The notes beneath the pieces are model-generated. The model worked only from the letters and a program-made list of their open reading frames with translations, was not told where the DNA came from and searched no databases. The position numbers were made by a program, and so were the translations under genes. From contig NZ_JAQGMM010000039.1 of NCBI RefSeq assembly GCF_028292365.1, forward strand, positions 1 to 64,000: a stretch of 64,000 nucleotides of DNA, in the 5' to 3' direction. Positions within the stretch are counted from its first letter, which is position 1. Each line of letters opens with the position of its first letter. The DNA comes from Caballeronia sp. Lineage in GTDB: Bacteria; Pseudomonadota; Gammaproteobacteria; Burkholderiales; Burkholderiaceae. This document shows positions 30,800 through 40,373 of this stretch, one piece after another.

Positions 30800-31705
30800 T
30801 TATTCGAACCGATACAGCGCGCGGGCCGAGCGAGTAAGGATAAGCTCGCGCTGCGTCGCGTCAGGAACCCATTGGTCGAGCGCACGCCGTGTGGCGTCGT
30901 AATCGACCAGTTGCTGATGCTGCGTGTGCGGCCAGTCACTGCCCCAGACCAACCGCTCGTGTGTGTACACGTCCAGAAGCTGGCTGGTGAGTGCGGTCCC
31001 CAAGACCGTTCCATCATTGCCGGGCGCACTCCGGTAAGCTGCGGACAGCTTGACCCACACGCGTCCTGTCGAAGCCATCGACAGCAGGCATCCAAAGCCC
31101 GGATCGTTTGCGCCGGTGTGCGGATTCGGGCGCCCGAAGTGGTCAACGACCACCGTGCAGCCCTGTTCCAGCAGCGGACTTACTACCGCATGCAAATCCA
31201 CTGCTTCACGATGGACCTCGACATGCCAGCCAAGCGCATTGACACGCGCGAATAATCGTCGCCATTCAGGCGCACTCAATTGAGGAACCGGCAAACCGAT
31301 CAGGTTTAATCGGATACCCACCACGCCGGTACTATCGAGCCGTGCGAGCTCGGCGTCGGTGACTGCGCAATCCACGACCGCCACTCCGCGAAAGCGTCGC
31401 GGATAACGCTTCGCTACATCGAGGAAAAAACTGTTGTCGGTGCCGAGAAAACTGGGCTGGACCAGCACCGCGTGCGAGATACCGTTCGCCAGCAAGTGGC
31501 CAGCATAGCCATCCAGCGTCGCGTCGTAGTCCGGCGCGTGGCGACGCTGCGCCGCAAGCGGCAAGCCGCGCACGAAGACGTGGGCGTGAGCGTCGATAGC
31601 CGTGATCCGCGTGTCTTTGATGTTGTTGGCATCGTTGGCGTCAGACCACTGATCCGCCGCTGTCGTGTCTTGTGCCTGCATCGTTTCAATCCGTTCGTCG
31701 ATCAT
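30800..31705 (-). CDS. Amidohydrolase family (2-pyrone-4,6-dicarboxylate hydrolase/TIM-barrel type)
   Basis: AIDAHAHVFVRGLPLA; VVDHFGRPNP; LVWGSDWPHTQHQ. Confidence 0.9.
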   Translation of the reverse strand: MIDERIETMQAQDTTAADQWSDANDANNIKDTRITAIDAHAHVFVRGLPLAAQRRHAPDYDATLDGYAGHLLANGISHAVLVQPSFLGTDNSFFLDVAKRYPRRFRGVAVVDCAVTDAELARLDSTGVVGIRLNLIGLPVPQLSAPEWRRLFARVNALGWHVEVHREAVDLHAVVSPLLEQGCTVVVDHFGRPNPHTGANDPGFGCLLSMASTGRVWVKLSAAYRSAPGNDGTVLGTALTSQLLDVYTHERLVWGSDWPHTQHQQLVDYDATRRALDQWVPDATQRELILTRSARALYRFE

Positions 31706-31717
31706 GGGTCCTCCGTC

Positions 31718-32986
31718 TCAGGCGCGCGTCACGGCATTGGCCGCCACCGTCGCGATCCGTCGGTTCTTTGTTTCCGGCAGCATGAGTGCGGCCACCACCA
31801 CGAGGCCGTAAGCAATGCCGGCGTCGATGCCAAGCGCCGAACCAAGCGGCATCGAGTTACCCATGTGTCCGACCAGCACCGGAAAACCAGCCGAGACAAT
31901 CCGCCCGAAGTTGTAGCAAAAGCCCACGCCGGTGCCGCGGATGCCTTGCGGATAAAGCTCGTTGAAAAGCGCGCCGAGCGTGGCCGGGATGCCTGCCGCA
32001 AAGAGACCTAGCGGGAAGCTGAGGAAGAGCATTGCGGTGTCGCCCATTGGCAGGAAGACGTAGAGGTTGACCGTCGCGACACAGCATACGGCGAAGAGGA
32101 TCACGTTGAGCCTGCGGCCGATCCGGTCCTGAAGCCATGCGCTCACGAAACACCCGCAGATGAACGCCGTAATGACGACAGCAAGATAACCACCCGTGCC
32201 GAGCACGGACAGATGCCGCTCGGTCTTGAGGTACGTCGGCAGCCAAGTGGTGATCGCGTGGTAACCGCCGTGTGCACCCACGCCGATCAATGCGCCCACG
32301 ATCGTAGTACGGATTACTGACCGGTCGAAGATGCTGCTTGCCGCTGGCATCGCCTGTCTGGACGACCCTGCGCTTACAACGGCGCGCGGCGGTTCGACCA
32401 CATTACGGCGCAGATAAAGCACGAGCCCGGCAGGAATCACGCCGATGCCGAACAGGAGCCGCCACGCCCACTCCGGCGACACGAACGAGAACACCAGCAT
32501 GTAGAGAAGCACTGCGCCGCCCCAGCCGAAACCCCAGGCGCTTTGCACGATGCCCATTGCTTTGCCACGATGTTCCGCGCGGATGGTTTCGCTCAAGAGC
32601 ACGGCGCCAGCGGTCCATTCGCCGCCAAAGCCCACGCCTTGCAAAGCCTTGAGGACCAGCAACTGTTCGAAGTTTTGCGCGAAGGCGCTGAGGAAAGTGA
32701 AGAGCGAGAACCAGACCACGGTGACCTGTAGTGCACGCACTCGGCCATAGCGGTCCGATAACATACCCGCAAGCAGTCCGCCCAGCGCACCGGCGACGAG
32801 CGTCGCGCCGCCGATCAGCCCCGCTTGGCCCTTGCCGATACCCCAAGTTACGAGCAAGGTCGGGATCACGAGGCTGAACAACTGCGTGTCCACGCCGTCG
32901 AGTGCCCAGCCGGCGAAGCAACTCCACAAGGTGCGTTTTTCCGTCGCCGATATGTCGCGGTACCAGTTCACTTGTTGTCTCCACAT
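31718..32986 (-). CDS. MFS transporter (AAHS/sialate-type)
   Basis: SCFAGWALDGVDTQLFSLVIPTL; LAGMLSDRYGRVRALQVTV. Confidence 0.92.
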   Translation of the reverse strand: MWRQQVNWYRDISATEKRTLWSCFAGWALDGVDTQLFSLVIPTLLVTWGIGKGQAGLIGGATLVAGALGGLLAGMLSDRYGRVRALQVTVVWFSLFTFLSAFAQNFEQLLVLKALQGVGFGGEWTAGAVLLSETIRAEHRGKAMGIVQSAWGFGWGGAVLLYMLVFSFVSPEWAWRLLFGIGVIPAGLVLYLRRNVVEPPRAVVSAGSSRQAMPAASSIFDRSVIRTTIVGALIGVGAHGGYHAITTWLPTYLKTERHLSVLGTGGYLAVVITAFICGCFVSAWLQDRIGRRLNVILFAVCCVATVNLYVFLPMGDTAMLFLSFPLGLFAAGIPATLGALFNELYPQGIRGTGVGFCYNFGRIVSAGFPVLVGHMGNSMPLGSALGIDAGIAYGLVVVAALMLPETKNRRIATVAANAVTRA

Positions 32987-33096
32987 TATATTTTTCACGA
33001 CGAGCGTCATTCGTGCGCTTCGTCCATGGAGGCATTCTAAGGACGAGCTGGATAAAGATATATGATGCAAACGATCATCTTTCATATCGTTTTAAT

Positions 33097-33999
33097 ATGG
33101 ACACGCGCATCCTGAAATACTTTCTCGCCGTTGCCGATGCAGGCAGCGTCACCCGCGCCGCCGAACGTCTGAACATTGCTCAGCCCGCGCTGAGTCAGGC
33201 GCTCACGCGCATGGAGAACGAACTGGGCGTCAAGTTGTTCAGCCGCACGCGGCGTGGCGCCGACCTGACCGCGGCCGGGCTGGCGATCGTTGAGGACGTG
33301 CGGATGAGCGTCGCGAGAATCGACGCCGCCTCGCACCGCGCTCGCGAGATCGGCGCGCAGCGCGCTGGGCGGCTGACCGTGGGATTCGCGTCGGCGGCAT
33401 TGTTCGAGGTGCTGCCGCGTGCGATCGCGGCGCTGCGTGCGTCGGTGCCGGATGTTGAACTGATGCTGCGCGAGATGAGCAATGCCGAGCAGGCGAGTGC
33501 GCTTGAGAAGGGTGAAATCGATATTGGCTTGCTGCACACGCCGGTGGCAGTCGCGGGCAAGATGCGCGAAAAGTTGATCGCGCGCGAGCCGTTGATCGCC
33601 GTGTTGCCCGAGGCGTTTCCGCTGGCGACGGGCGCGAAGGTGTCGTTACGTGAACTCGCGTCATACGGACTTGTGTGGTTTCCACAGGGCCAGTTACCCG
33701 GCGTCCGTGCGGGTATTCTGAGCGCGTTCCGCCAGGCGGGTTGCGAGGTGGAGATCGCGCAGGAGGCGAATCGGTCGCTGACCGTACTCGCTTGCGTGGC
33801 CGCCGGGTGCGGTGTGTCGTTACTGCCCCAATCGGTTCGGGCGTTGCAATTTAGCGGAGTGAGGCTGTGCGAGATAGTCGATGGCGCCGCGCTGCCGCGC
33901 TTCGAACTCAGCGCAATATGGCCGGCACGGGCAAGACAGACGCTTGCCGGTCGCTTCGCCGGATTGATCGAGCCTTATTCCGCGGCTTGGGTGGTGTAG
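33097..33999 (+). CDS. LysR family transcriptional regulator
   Basis: MDTRILKYFLAVADAGSVTRAAERLNIAQPALSQALTRMENELGVKLFSRTRRGADLTAAG; divergent from MFS/amidohydrolase/PEP-mutase operon. Confidence 0.93.
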   Translation: MDTRILKYFLAVADAGSVTRAAERLNIAQPALSQALTRMENELGVKLFSRTRRGADLTAAGLAIVEDVRMSVARIDAASHRAREIGAQRAGRLTVGFASAALFEVLPRAIAALRASVPDVELMLREMSNAEQASALEKGEIDIGLLHTPVAVAGKMREKLIAREPLIAVLPEAFPLATGAKVSLRELASYGLVWFPQGQLPGVRAGILSAFRQAGCEVEIAQEANRSLTVLACVAAGCGVSLLPQSVRALQFSGVRLCEIVDGAALPRFELSAIWPARARQTLAGRFAGLIEPYSAAWVV

Positions 34000-34057
34000 A
34001 GGTGTAGTGGCGTAGTGGTTATGCGCTGCACGACGTCACTCAGTCATGCGCCCATTC

Positions 34058-34831
34058 TCATGCAACTTCGGGATGTCCGCGAAGCACACGCCCAAGAAAC
34101 GCCCTCGTGCGTTCATGTTGAGGCGTGTCGAAAAATTGGTCGGGGGCGGCCTCTTCAACAATCCTTCCGCCGTCGATCAAAATGACGCGATCGGCCACTT
34201 CTCGCGCGAACCCCATTTCGTGCGTGACGCAAAGCATGGTCATGCCTTCTTTTGCGAGGCTGACCATGGTGGCCAGGACCTCTTGTACGACTTCGGGATC
34301 CAGCGCGGAGGTTGGTTCATCGAAGAGCATGATGGACGGCTGCATGCACAGCGCACGCGCGATGGCGACTCGTTGCTGTTGCCCGCCGGATAACTGCCCA
34401 GGATACTTGTCTGCCTGATCCAGCACGCGGACTTTCTGCAGAAAATAAAGTGCTTTTTCTCGCGCCGCAGCCTTCTTTACACCGCGCACTTTGATGGGAG
34501 CCAACATGCAGTTTTCCAGTACCGACATATGCGGAAACAGGTTGAAGCTCTGAAAGACCATGCCCACTTCGCGACGGATGTCCTTGAGTAACGTCAGGTG
34601 GTCGCCGCTACGCCCATCCGTGACACAGATTGTTCCGGACTTGAATGTTTCCAGTCCGTTGATGCACCTGATCAACGTCGACTTGCCGGAACCCGATGGG
34701 CCACATATTACGATTCGTTCTCCTCGATTGATGCGAAGATCGATGCCTTTCAGAACAGGAAGCGTTCCATAGCTTTGTTCAAGCCCTTCTATTCGAAGGA
34801 TTTCATTCCGGGTTGAGAACGCGTCATCCAT
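34058..34831 (-). CDS. Polar amino acid ABC transporter ATP-binding protein
   Basis: [47 protein letters not shown]. Confidence 0.95.
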   Translation of the reverse strand: MDDAFSTRNEILRIEGLEQSYGTLPVLKGIDLRINRGERIVICGPSGSGKSTLIRCINGLETFKSGTICVTDGRSGDHLTLLKDIRREVGMVFQSFNLFPHMSVLENCMLAPIKVRGVKKAAAREKALYFLQKVRVLDQADKYPGQLSGGQQQRVAIARALCMQPSIMLFDEPTSALDPEVVQEVLATMVSLAKEGMTMLCVTHEMGFAREVADRVILIDGGRIVEEAAPDQFFDTPQHERTRAFLGRVLRGHPEVA

Positions 34832-34856
34832 GATCAGACCTCGAAGCTAACAGTGA

Positions 34857-35591
34857 CTAGGGACGGGCGAGGCCGAACATACGCTTGGCGCGTTCGAGCC
34901 TGCCCCGAGTTGAGCGATACCCTTGCTTCTTTCGGAAACGCTCGGACAACTCGGAGCCGATCGAGCAGATCAGAAGATAGACAACCGCGACCGTCGAATA
35001 GAATTCCACCAGTTTCGAATCGCGCTGAGCGATCTTTGCCGCCGCACCAAAGAAGTCGGTTAGAGACAATACGTACACGAGCGCTGTGTCCTGAAACAGG
35101 ATGATTGTCTGCGACACGATGATCGGCGCAGTGACCTGCAAGACCTGGGGTACGACAACGCTCCAGTACATGGTCAAGGTGGAAAGGCCCAGCGCCTTCG
35201 CACCCTCATATTGCCCTTTGTCGACCGCCTTGAGCCCGGCACGTACTATCTCTGCGTAGTAGGCGGATTCAAAAAGTGTGAAGGTGATGAAAGCGGTGAA
35301 TTTCGGGCCGAGCGGGATCGAACGGCCCGCCGGCGTCAAGTGACCCAACAGCAGCGGAACCAGGAAGAAGAACCAAAAGAGAACAAGAATCAGGGGAATA
35401 GAGCGCATCAAGGTGACGTATGCACGAATGGCCTCGGCCGCAACGGGCACAGCCATGTGCCTGATGATTGCCATGAACGTCCCTAACAACATTCCGCCGA
35501 TCATGGCCACCAGCGTGAGCTCGATCGAGAACACAAGTCCCTGCAGCAAGTATGGGGTGGCGTTGATTACAGCAGCAAAATCAAAAGACAT
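34857..35591 (-). CDS. Polar amino acid ABC transporter permease
   Basis: HisM-like TM pattern; FTLFESAYYAEIVRAGLKAVDKGQYEGAKALGLS. Confidence 0.93.
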   Translation of the reverse strand: MSFDFAAVINATPYLLQGLVFSIELTLVAMIGGMLLGTFMAIIRHMAVPVAAEAIRAYVTLMRSIPLILVLFWFFFLVPLLLGHLTPAGRSIPLGPKFTAFITFTLFESAYYAEIVRAGLKAVDKGQYEGAKALGLSTLTMYWSVVVPQVLQVTAPIIVSQTIILFQDTALVYVLSLTDFFGAAAKIAQRDSKLVEFYSTVAVVYLLICSIGSELSERFRKKQGYRSTRGRLERAKRMFGLARP

Positions 35592-35599
35592 GACGCCCC

Positions 35600-36328
35600 C
35601 TATTTTCTAACCGTGTTGTTTGGGCTCACGCCAGGAATACGGAGCGCCCGCTCCACCTGAAATGCGACTTGGTGCAGCACGAGTGCAATCAGCAAGTACA
35701 GAACCGTTGCACTCGCGAAGGCGTCGAACGTCCTGAACGTGAATTCATTGATCTGTTCTGCTCGAGCGGTGATCTCAAGCAAACCGATCGTCAACGCAAC
35801 CGACGTATTTTTAAGGAGGCCCAGCGCTTCGCTGGTTAGCGTCGGAATGGTTATTCGAAGTGCCTGCGGCAACAAGATCAGCAGGTAGGTTTGGATGGCG
35901 GACAGGCCGAGTGCGTCGGCTGCTTTTTTCTGGCCATCGGAGAGCGCATTGATACCGGCACGAACTTGTTCTGCGATACGCGATGCCGTGTACAGGCTAA
36001 GCCCGGCTACAGCGGGATAGAAGCTCGCCCACGGGGGCGCGATCTGCTTGATCGCGTTTCCCCATGCGGTAGGGATCACCTCTGGCAGGACGAAGTACCA
36101 GAGGAATACCTGGACGAGCAGCGGGACATTGCGGAACACCTGAACATAAATCCGCGCCACGATTCGCAATGGAAGATAGCGGACCGTACGAGCTGCACCC
36201 ACGCTTATGCCGATCGCGAACGCGAACACGCCGGAAACAAACCACAAGAGCAACGTCCAGCATAAGCCGGACATCAACCAACCGAGGTAGGTGCCCCCTT
36301 CCGCTGTCTGGTCAAAGAGAACTTGCAT
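35600..36328 (-). CDS. Polar amino acid ABC transporter permease
   Basis: ARIYVQVFRNVPLLVQVFLWYFVLPE; LYTASRIAEQVRAGINALSDGQKKAADALGLS. Confidence 0.93.
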   Translation of the reverse strand: MQVLFDQTAEGGTYLGWLMSGLCWTLLLWFVSGVFAFAIGISVGAARTVRYLPLRIVARIYVQVFRNVPLLVQVFLWYFVLPEVIPTAWGNAIKQIAPPWASFYPAVAGLSLYTASRIAEQVRAGINALSDGQKKAADALGLSAIQTYLLILLPQALRITIPTLTSEALGLLKNTSVALTIGLLEITARAEQINEFTFRTFDAFASATVLYLLIALVLHQVAFQVERALRIPGVSPNNTVRK

Positions 36329-36418
36329 TGTTTTTCCGCTCACTGAAAAGGGCGCGCGTGAAAGGACGCCACGTACCGACTTTCAATCGGCCGCTGCCAG
36401 GGGAGACTCTTTAAAGCG

Positions 36419-37327
36419 CTAAGGGGTAAGCGAATCGCTAGGCGCTGCGACTCGTGCCTTGAGCGCTTCGTTCATCGGTAGCGAAAGATTCTGCCCGTGG
36501 GGCGGAATGGGTTGCGTGAACCACTTGGCGTAAGTCTTTGAAAATTCCCCCGACGCCATTTGGGCACTTAAGGCGCCGTCGACCACCGACTTGAATCCCG
36601 GGTCGTTCTTCGGAATCATCAGGCCGTAGTAATAGACCTGACCGCTTGCATTCGGCAGATATCGGAATGCCTTGGGGTCCGGCGATCCGGCTACAAGCCC
36701 TGCTTCCAGGATGTTGTCTTCAAACCAGGCCGACGCGCGTCCTGTGCGCAACAATAAGAGAGACTCGGCTTGTTCCTTCGATTGAAGGATCGTCATGTTG
36801 AGCTTGAGATCGCTATTGATCTTCATCGCAAGACCCAGGTTGAGCGACCCCTGCGTCAGCACGACGGTCTTGCCTTGAAGCTCTTTCACGTCGGTAATTC
36901 CCGACGATGCCGTGGTCAGCCAGGTCGGGCCGCCGGCGAAAGTGGCGACCGAAAATCCGACCTGTTGCTGACGTTCGGCTGTGTTGGTCGTGCTTCCACA
37001 TTCAATGTCGATCGTGCCGTTTTGCAGCAACGGTATGCGGTTAGCTGCGCTAACCGCCAGATAAGCCACGTTCAGCTTTGGCAGCTTCAACTCTGCCTTC
37101 ACTTTTTCCGCGATCGCGGCGCACAGGTCTAGCGAGAAGCCGACCGGCTTTTGACCAGCGCCAAGAAAAGAAAACGGAATCGAGGACTCGCGATAGCCAA
37201 GCGTAAGCGTATTGGAGGAACGGATTTTATCCAGCGTTGAACTTTCCGCGTGCGCTGCGGGAGCAGTAAGTCCAACGCCGCTAATGGCCGCAATGAACAG
37301 CCAATGTCTCGCCGCAATATGCATCAT
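36419..37327 (-). CDS. Polar amino acid ABC transporter substrate-binding protein
   Basis: Signal peptide; LDKIRSSNTLTLGYRESSIPFSFLGAGQKPVGFSLDLCAAIAEKVKAEL. Confidence 0.93.
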   Translation of the reverse strand: MMHIAARHWLFIAAISGVGLTAPAAHAESSTLDKIRSSNTLTLGYRESSIPFSFLGAGQKPVGFSLDLCAAIAEKVKAELKLPKLNVAYLAVSAANRIPLLQNGTIDIECGSTTNTAERQQQVGFSVATFAGGPTWLTTASSGITDVKELQGKTVVLTQGSLNLGLAMKINSDLKLNMTILQSKEQAESLLLLRTGRASAWFEDNILEAGLVAGSPDPKAFRYLPNASGQVYYYGLMIPKNDPGFKSVVDGALSAQMASGEFSKTYAKWFTQPIPPHGQNLSLPMNEALKARVAAPSDSLTP

Positions 37328-37372
37328 GGTTTCCCCAATGTTGAAAAATCCGTTCGATATCCACGCCAACTC

Positions 37373-38695
37373 TCAGGCGGCTTTCGCTACCGCGGTTTCG
37401 TCGAGACTGTCGCGCAATGCCTTGTCGAGGATGTCGACCGCGCGATCGATCTCGTCCGTTGAAACCGTCAACGGAGGTGCAATGCGCCACACGGAGCCGC
37501 GTTCAGGACGGCGACGAATGTTCATGCTCAGACCGTTTTCAAAGCATTTCCGGGTCGTCATTGCACCAAGCTCATGAGCCGGATTGCGCGATGCCCGGTC
37601 GGTCACCAGTTCGACGCCAAGCAGGAGGCCCGCACCCCGGATGTCGCCGATTACCTCATAGCGCTGCTGTAGTTCTTCGAAGCGGCGGCGCAGGTAGCCC
37701 CCCATTTCATTCGCTCGCGCAATGAGGTTCTCTTCCTTGATCACCTTCAACACTGCCAGTCCAACTTCCGCTGTGAGCGGGTCCGAAACGTGACTGGTGT
37801 AGAACGTGAAGTGCTTCTGGTGGAGGACTTCTTCGATCTTCGCCGTTGTCGATACCGCGGCAAGCGGCAACCCGCCTCCGAGCGTTTTTGACATGGTCAT
37901 GATGTCGGGGACAACGCCGAAGAATTCGGATCCGGTACGCGTTCCGATCCGGCCAAACGCGGTTTGCGCTTCATCGAAAATGAGCAGCATGCCCCGGTCG
38001 TCCGCCGCCTTTCTAAGTGCCTGCATGAACGGCTTCGGTGGCACCAGGACGCCGCCCGCGCTAATGATGGGCTCGACAATGATCGCCGCACCGCGCCCGC
38101 TCGACTGCATGTCGAACATCTTCAACGCGAGGTTCAGGTTCGCCAGCGCCGCTTCTTCCGGCGTAGCCGCCTGAATGTACGGGCGATACGAATTCGGCTC
38201 GGGGATCAAAAAAACGCCGGGTGCGGGAACGCCATACCCTTTGCGGTCGCTCGCGAAGGACACCGTACTCGCGCCGCCCGTAATGCCGTGCCACGAGCCC
38301 CCCAGCGCCAGGACTTCATAGCCGTCGGTGTACATCTTGGCCATGCGCAGCGCGACCTCGGTGGCCTCGGATCCGGTATTGATGAAGATCGTTTTCTTGA
38401 TGTCGCCGGGCAACCAGTCGCTTGCAAGCGTCTGCCCGAGTTCGGCCACGACCTCAGGGATCATGCCGCTGAACATATGGAAGGCCTTCTCGCCCGCCCG
38501 ATGAACGGCTTCCACAATCGCAGGATGGTTATGCCCGATCGTGGCGCACATCTGTCCCGATGTGAAGTCCAGGTACTCGCGTCCGTTGCTATCCTTTACG
38601 ATAGTGCCTTTGGCGGACGTGAACAGGTTCGGGAAGGCATCGCCACCGTATCTGATCAAAAAGTCCCTGGATGCTTGCAGAAGTCCTTCTTTCAT
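37373..38695 (-). CDS. Class III PLP aminotransferase, 2,2-dialkylglycine decarboxylase-like
   Basis: RYGGDAFPNLFTSAKGTIVKDSNGREYLDFTSGQM; SWHGITGGAS; MQSSGRGAAIIVEPIISAGG; LIFDEAQTAFGRIG; SKTLGGGLPLAA; WRIAPPLTVS. Confidence 0.9.
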   Translation of the reverse strand: MKEGLLQASRDFLIRYGGDAFPNLFTSAKGTIVKDSNGREYLDFTSGQMCATIGHNHPAIVEAVHRAGEKAFHMFSGMIPEVVAELGQTLASDWLPGDIKKTIFINTGSEATEVALRMAKMYTDGYEVLALGGSWHGITGGASTVSFASDRKGYGVPAPGVFLIPEPNSYRPYIQAATPEEAALANLNLALKMFDMQSSGRGAAIIVEPIISAGGVLVPPKPFMQALRKAADDRGMLLIFDEAQTAFGRIGTRTGSEFFGVVPDIMTMSKTLGGGLPLAAVSTTAKIEEVLHQKHFTFYTSHVSDPLTAEVGLAVLKVIKEENLIARANEMGGYLRRRFEELQQRYEVIGDIRGAGLLLGVELVTDRASRNPAHELGAMTTRKCFENGLSMNIRRRPERGSVWRIAPPLTVSTDEIDRAVDILDKALRDSLDETAVAKAA

Positions 38696-38903
38696 CGTTC
38701 ACTCCGTTGGCTCGTTATGCAGCTGGTTCTGGTCTCTAGCCGCATAACCTGGGTTGCATGACTTCATCGAACGACCGCCTCCGCGCCATGTTCGTCGACG
38801 TGCAAAATTCGGCATACCGCTTGCTTCGGCTGGCGGCCGTCAGAAAAGATCTTAGGTAGGCGAAAATGGCAGCGCCAACGCATATAACTCAGCACCCCGT
38901 CAA

Positions 38904-39845
38904 ATGAGCTCAACTAGAAGCACGACGAAATCCCGCTTGCCGCCGCTCAAGGCACTCCTTGCGTTCGAAGCCGCAGCACGACGGGGAAGCTTCGCGCTTG
39001 GCGCGGAAGAGCTTGCGGTCACACCGTCGGCGGTCAGCCATCACATCCAGCAACTCGAGGATTTCCTGGGCGTGCCGTTGTTTCAACGGCATCCGGGGCG
39101 AGCCGCACTGACGGCTGCGGGACGCACCTACGCGCGCGAGCTTGAACGCGCATTCGGTGTGATCGCCGACGCCACCAATCTGGTCGCGCCGCAGTCGCAG
39201 CGTGGTTATCTGGTGGTCGCATCGGGTCCAAGTTTCGCGGCGAAATGGCTGCAACCCAGGCTTCCGGAATTCCTGCGCGCCAATCCGGAGGTCAGGATCC
39301 GGTTGTCCACGCTTTCAGATCACGATGACCTCGAGACAACTCGATTCGATATTGCGATCGCCTACGGGCATCCGAATACTTCGAAGCTCGACGTCGAGCC
39401 CTTGCTGCTGGAGCGACTGCGCCCGTTGTGCAGCCCCGCCCTCGCTGCCACGCTCGCGCTGCGCACGCCGCAGGACCTTTTGCGCGCGACCTTGATCCAC
39501 TCGTCCAACGGGCTGACGTGGTCGGAGTACTTGCGGCGGGTCTGCGGCGAGGAAGTGCGGCCGGATAACGAACTCTGGCTCGATCGCTCGGTCATGGCGA
39601 TCGAGGCTGCAGTCGATGGGCTCGGCGTTGTACTCGAAAGCGAGCTTCTGGCCGCAGAAGAATTGAATGACGGACGGCTGATCGCGCCTTTTAATGAGGC
39701 TCAGTTCAGCATAGAAGTGACGTCCTATTACCTGGTTCGATCGAGAGGCTATAAAACCAGCTCGCAAGCAGCGGCGACGTTCGAGGCGTGGTTGCGGTCT
39801 GCATTTACTGCGGCCAACCTGACGTCGAAATTGGGCGGAATGTAA
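38904..39845 (+). CDS. LysR family transcriptional regulator (GcvA-like)
   Basis: LPPLKALLAFEAAARRGSFALGAEELAVTPSAVSHHIQQLEDFLGVPLFQRHPGR; divergent from aminotransferase/ABC operon. Confidence 0.93.
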   Translation: MSSTRSTTKSRLPPLKALLAFEAAARRGSFALGAEELAVTPSAVSHHIQQLEDFLGVPLFQRHPGRAALTAAGRTYARELERAFGVIADATNLVAPQSQRGYLVVASGPSFAAKWLQPRLPEFLRANPEVRIRLSTLSDHDDLETTRFDIAIAYGHPNTSKLDVEPLLLERLRPLCSPALAATLALRTPQDLLRATLIHSSNGLTWSEYLRRVCGEEVRPDNELWLDRSVMAIEAAVDGLGVVLESELLAAEELNDGRLIAPFNEAQFSIEVTSYYLVRSRGYKTSSQAAATFEAWLRSAFTAANLTSKLGGM

Positions 39846-40226
39846 GTCAGGTGGGATCCCCTCATAGCGGTCCCTATCTGTAAGGAAACACAAGATGACC
39901 TGGACGGCTCGTCTCACCGTCATTGCATGGTTTCGTCGATCGAGGCAAATAATTAGCATCGCTGATCATTTACCGTGGCCCGCAAACGTTAGCTCCTGTG
40001 CACCACAAGGTGCGCAGCGAGTCCCAATACGTCAGTAGCCGCAAGGGCTCGAACTCCACCTACAATGCTCGAAACCCGTTGACTATATTGTCGAAAAAAT
40101 GGTAACGGGTACACTAGCGCAGCCTGTGTGTCCGCTCTATGCACCAACTGTTCCGCCCGTTCAATTTTAGTACTGTCTGGTAATCCGCTTTTGTACGTGA
40201 CCGATGCACGCCACTGCTGCAACCTG

Positions 40227-40254
40227 ACCACTGCAGAGCAACCACTGCAGAGCA
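40227..40254. repeat. Perfect tandem duplication of a 14-mer
   Basis: ACCACTGCAGAGCA x2, directly adjacent. Confidence 0.85.
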
Positions 40255-40373
40255 TTTCGGCGTGACCCAAAGGTGATAAGTTTTTTTGAAAAATGACGGT
40301 TGCCTTGCCCCGCAAATGTTTCAAATCATTTTGCTTGAAATCTTAGCGCCCCATTAAAGATTGAGTCAGATTT

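Noticed and set aside
39989-40324. 111-aa minus-strand ORF in the gap before GT90
   Set aside because: No recognisable domain or convincing start context; probably spurious
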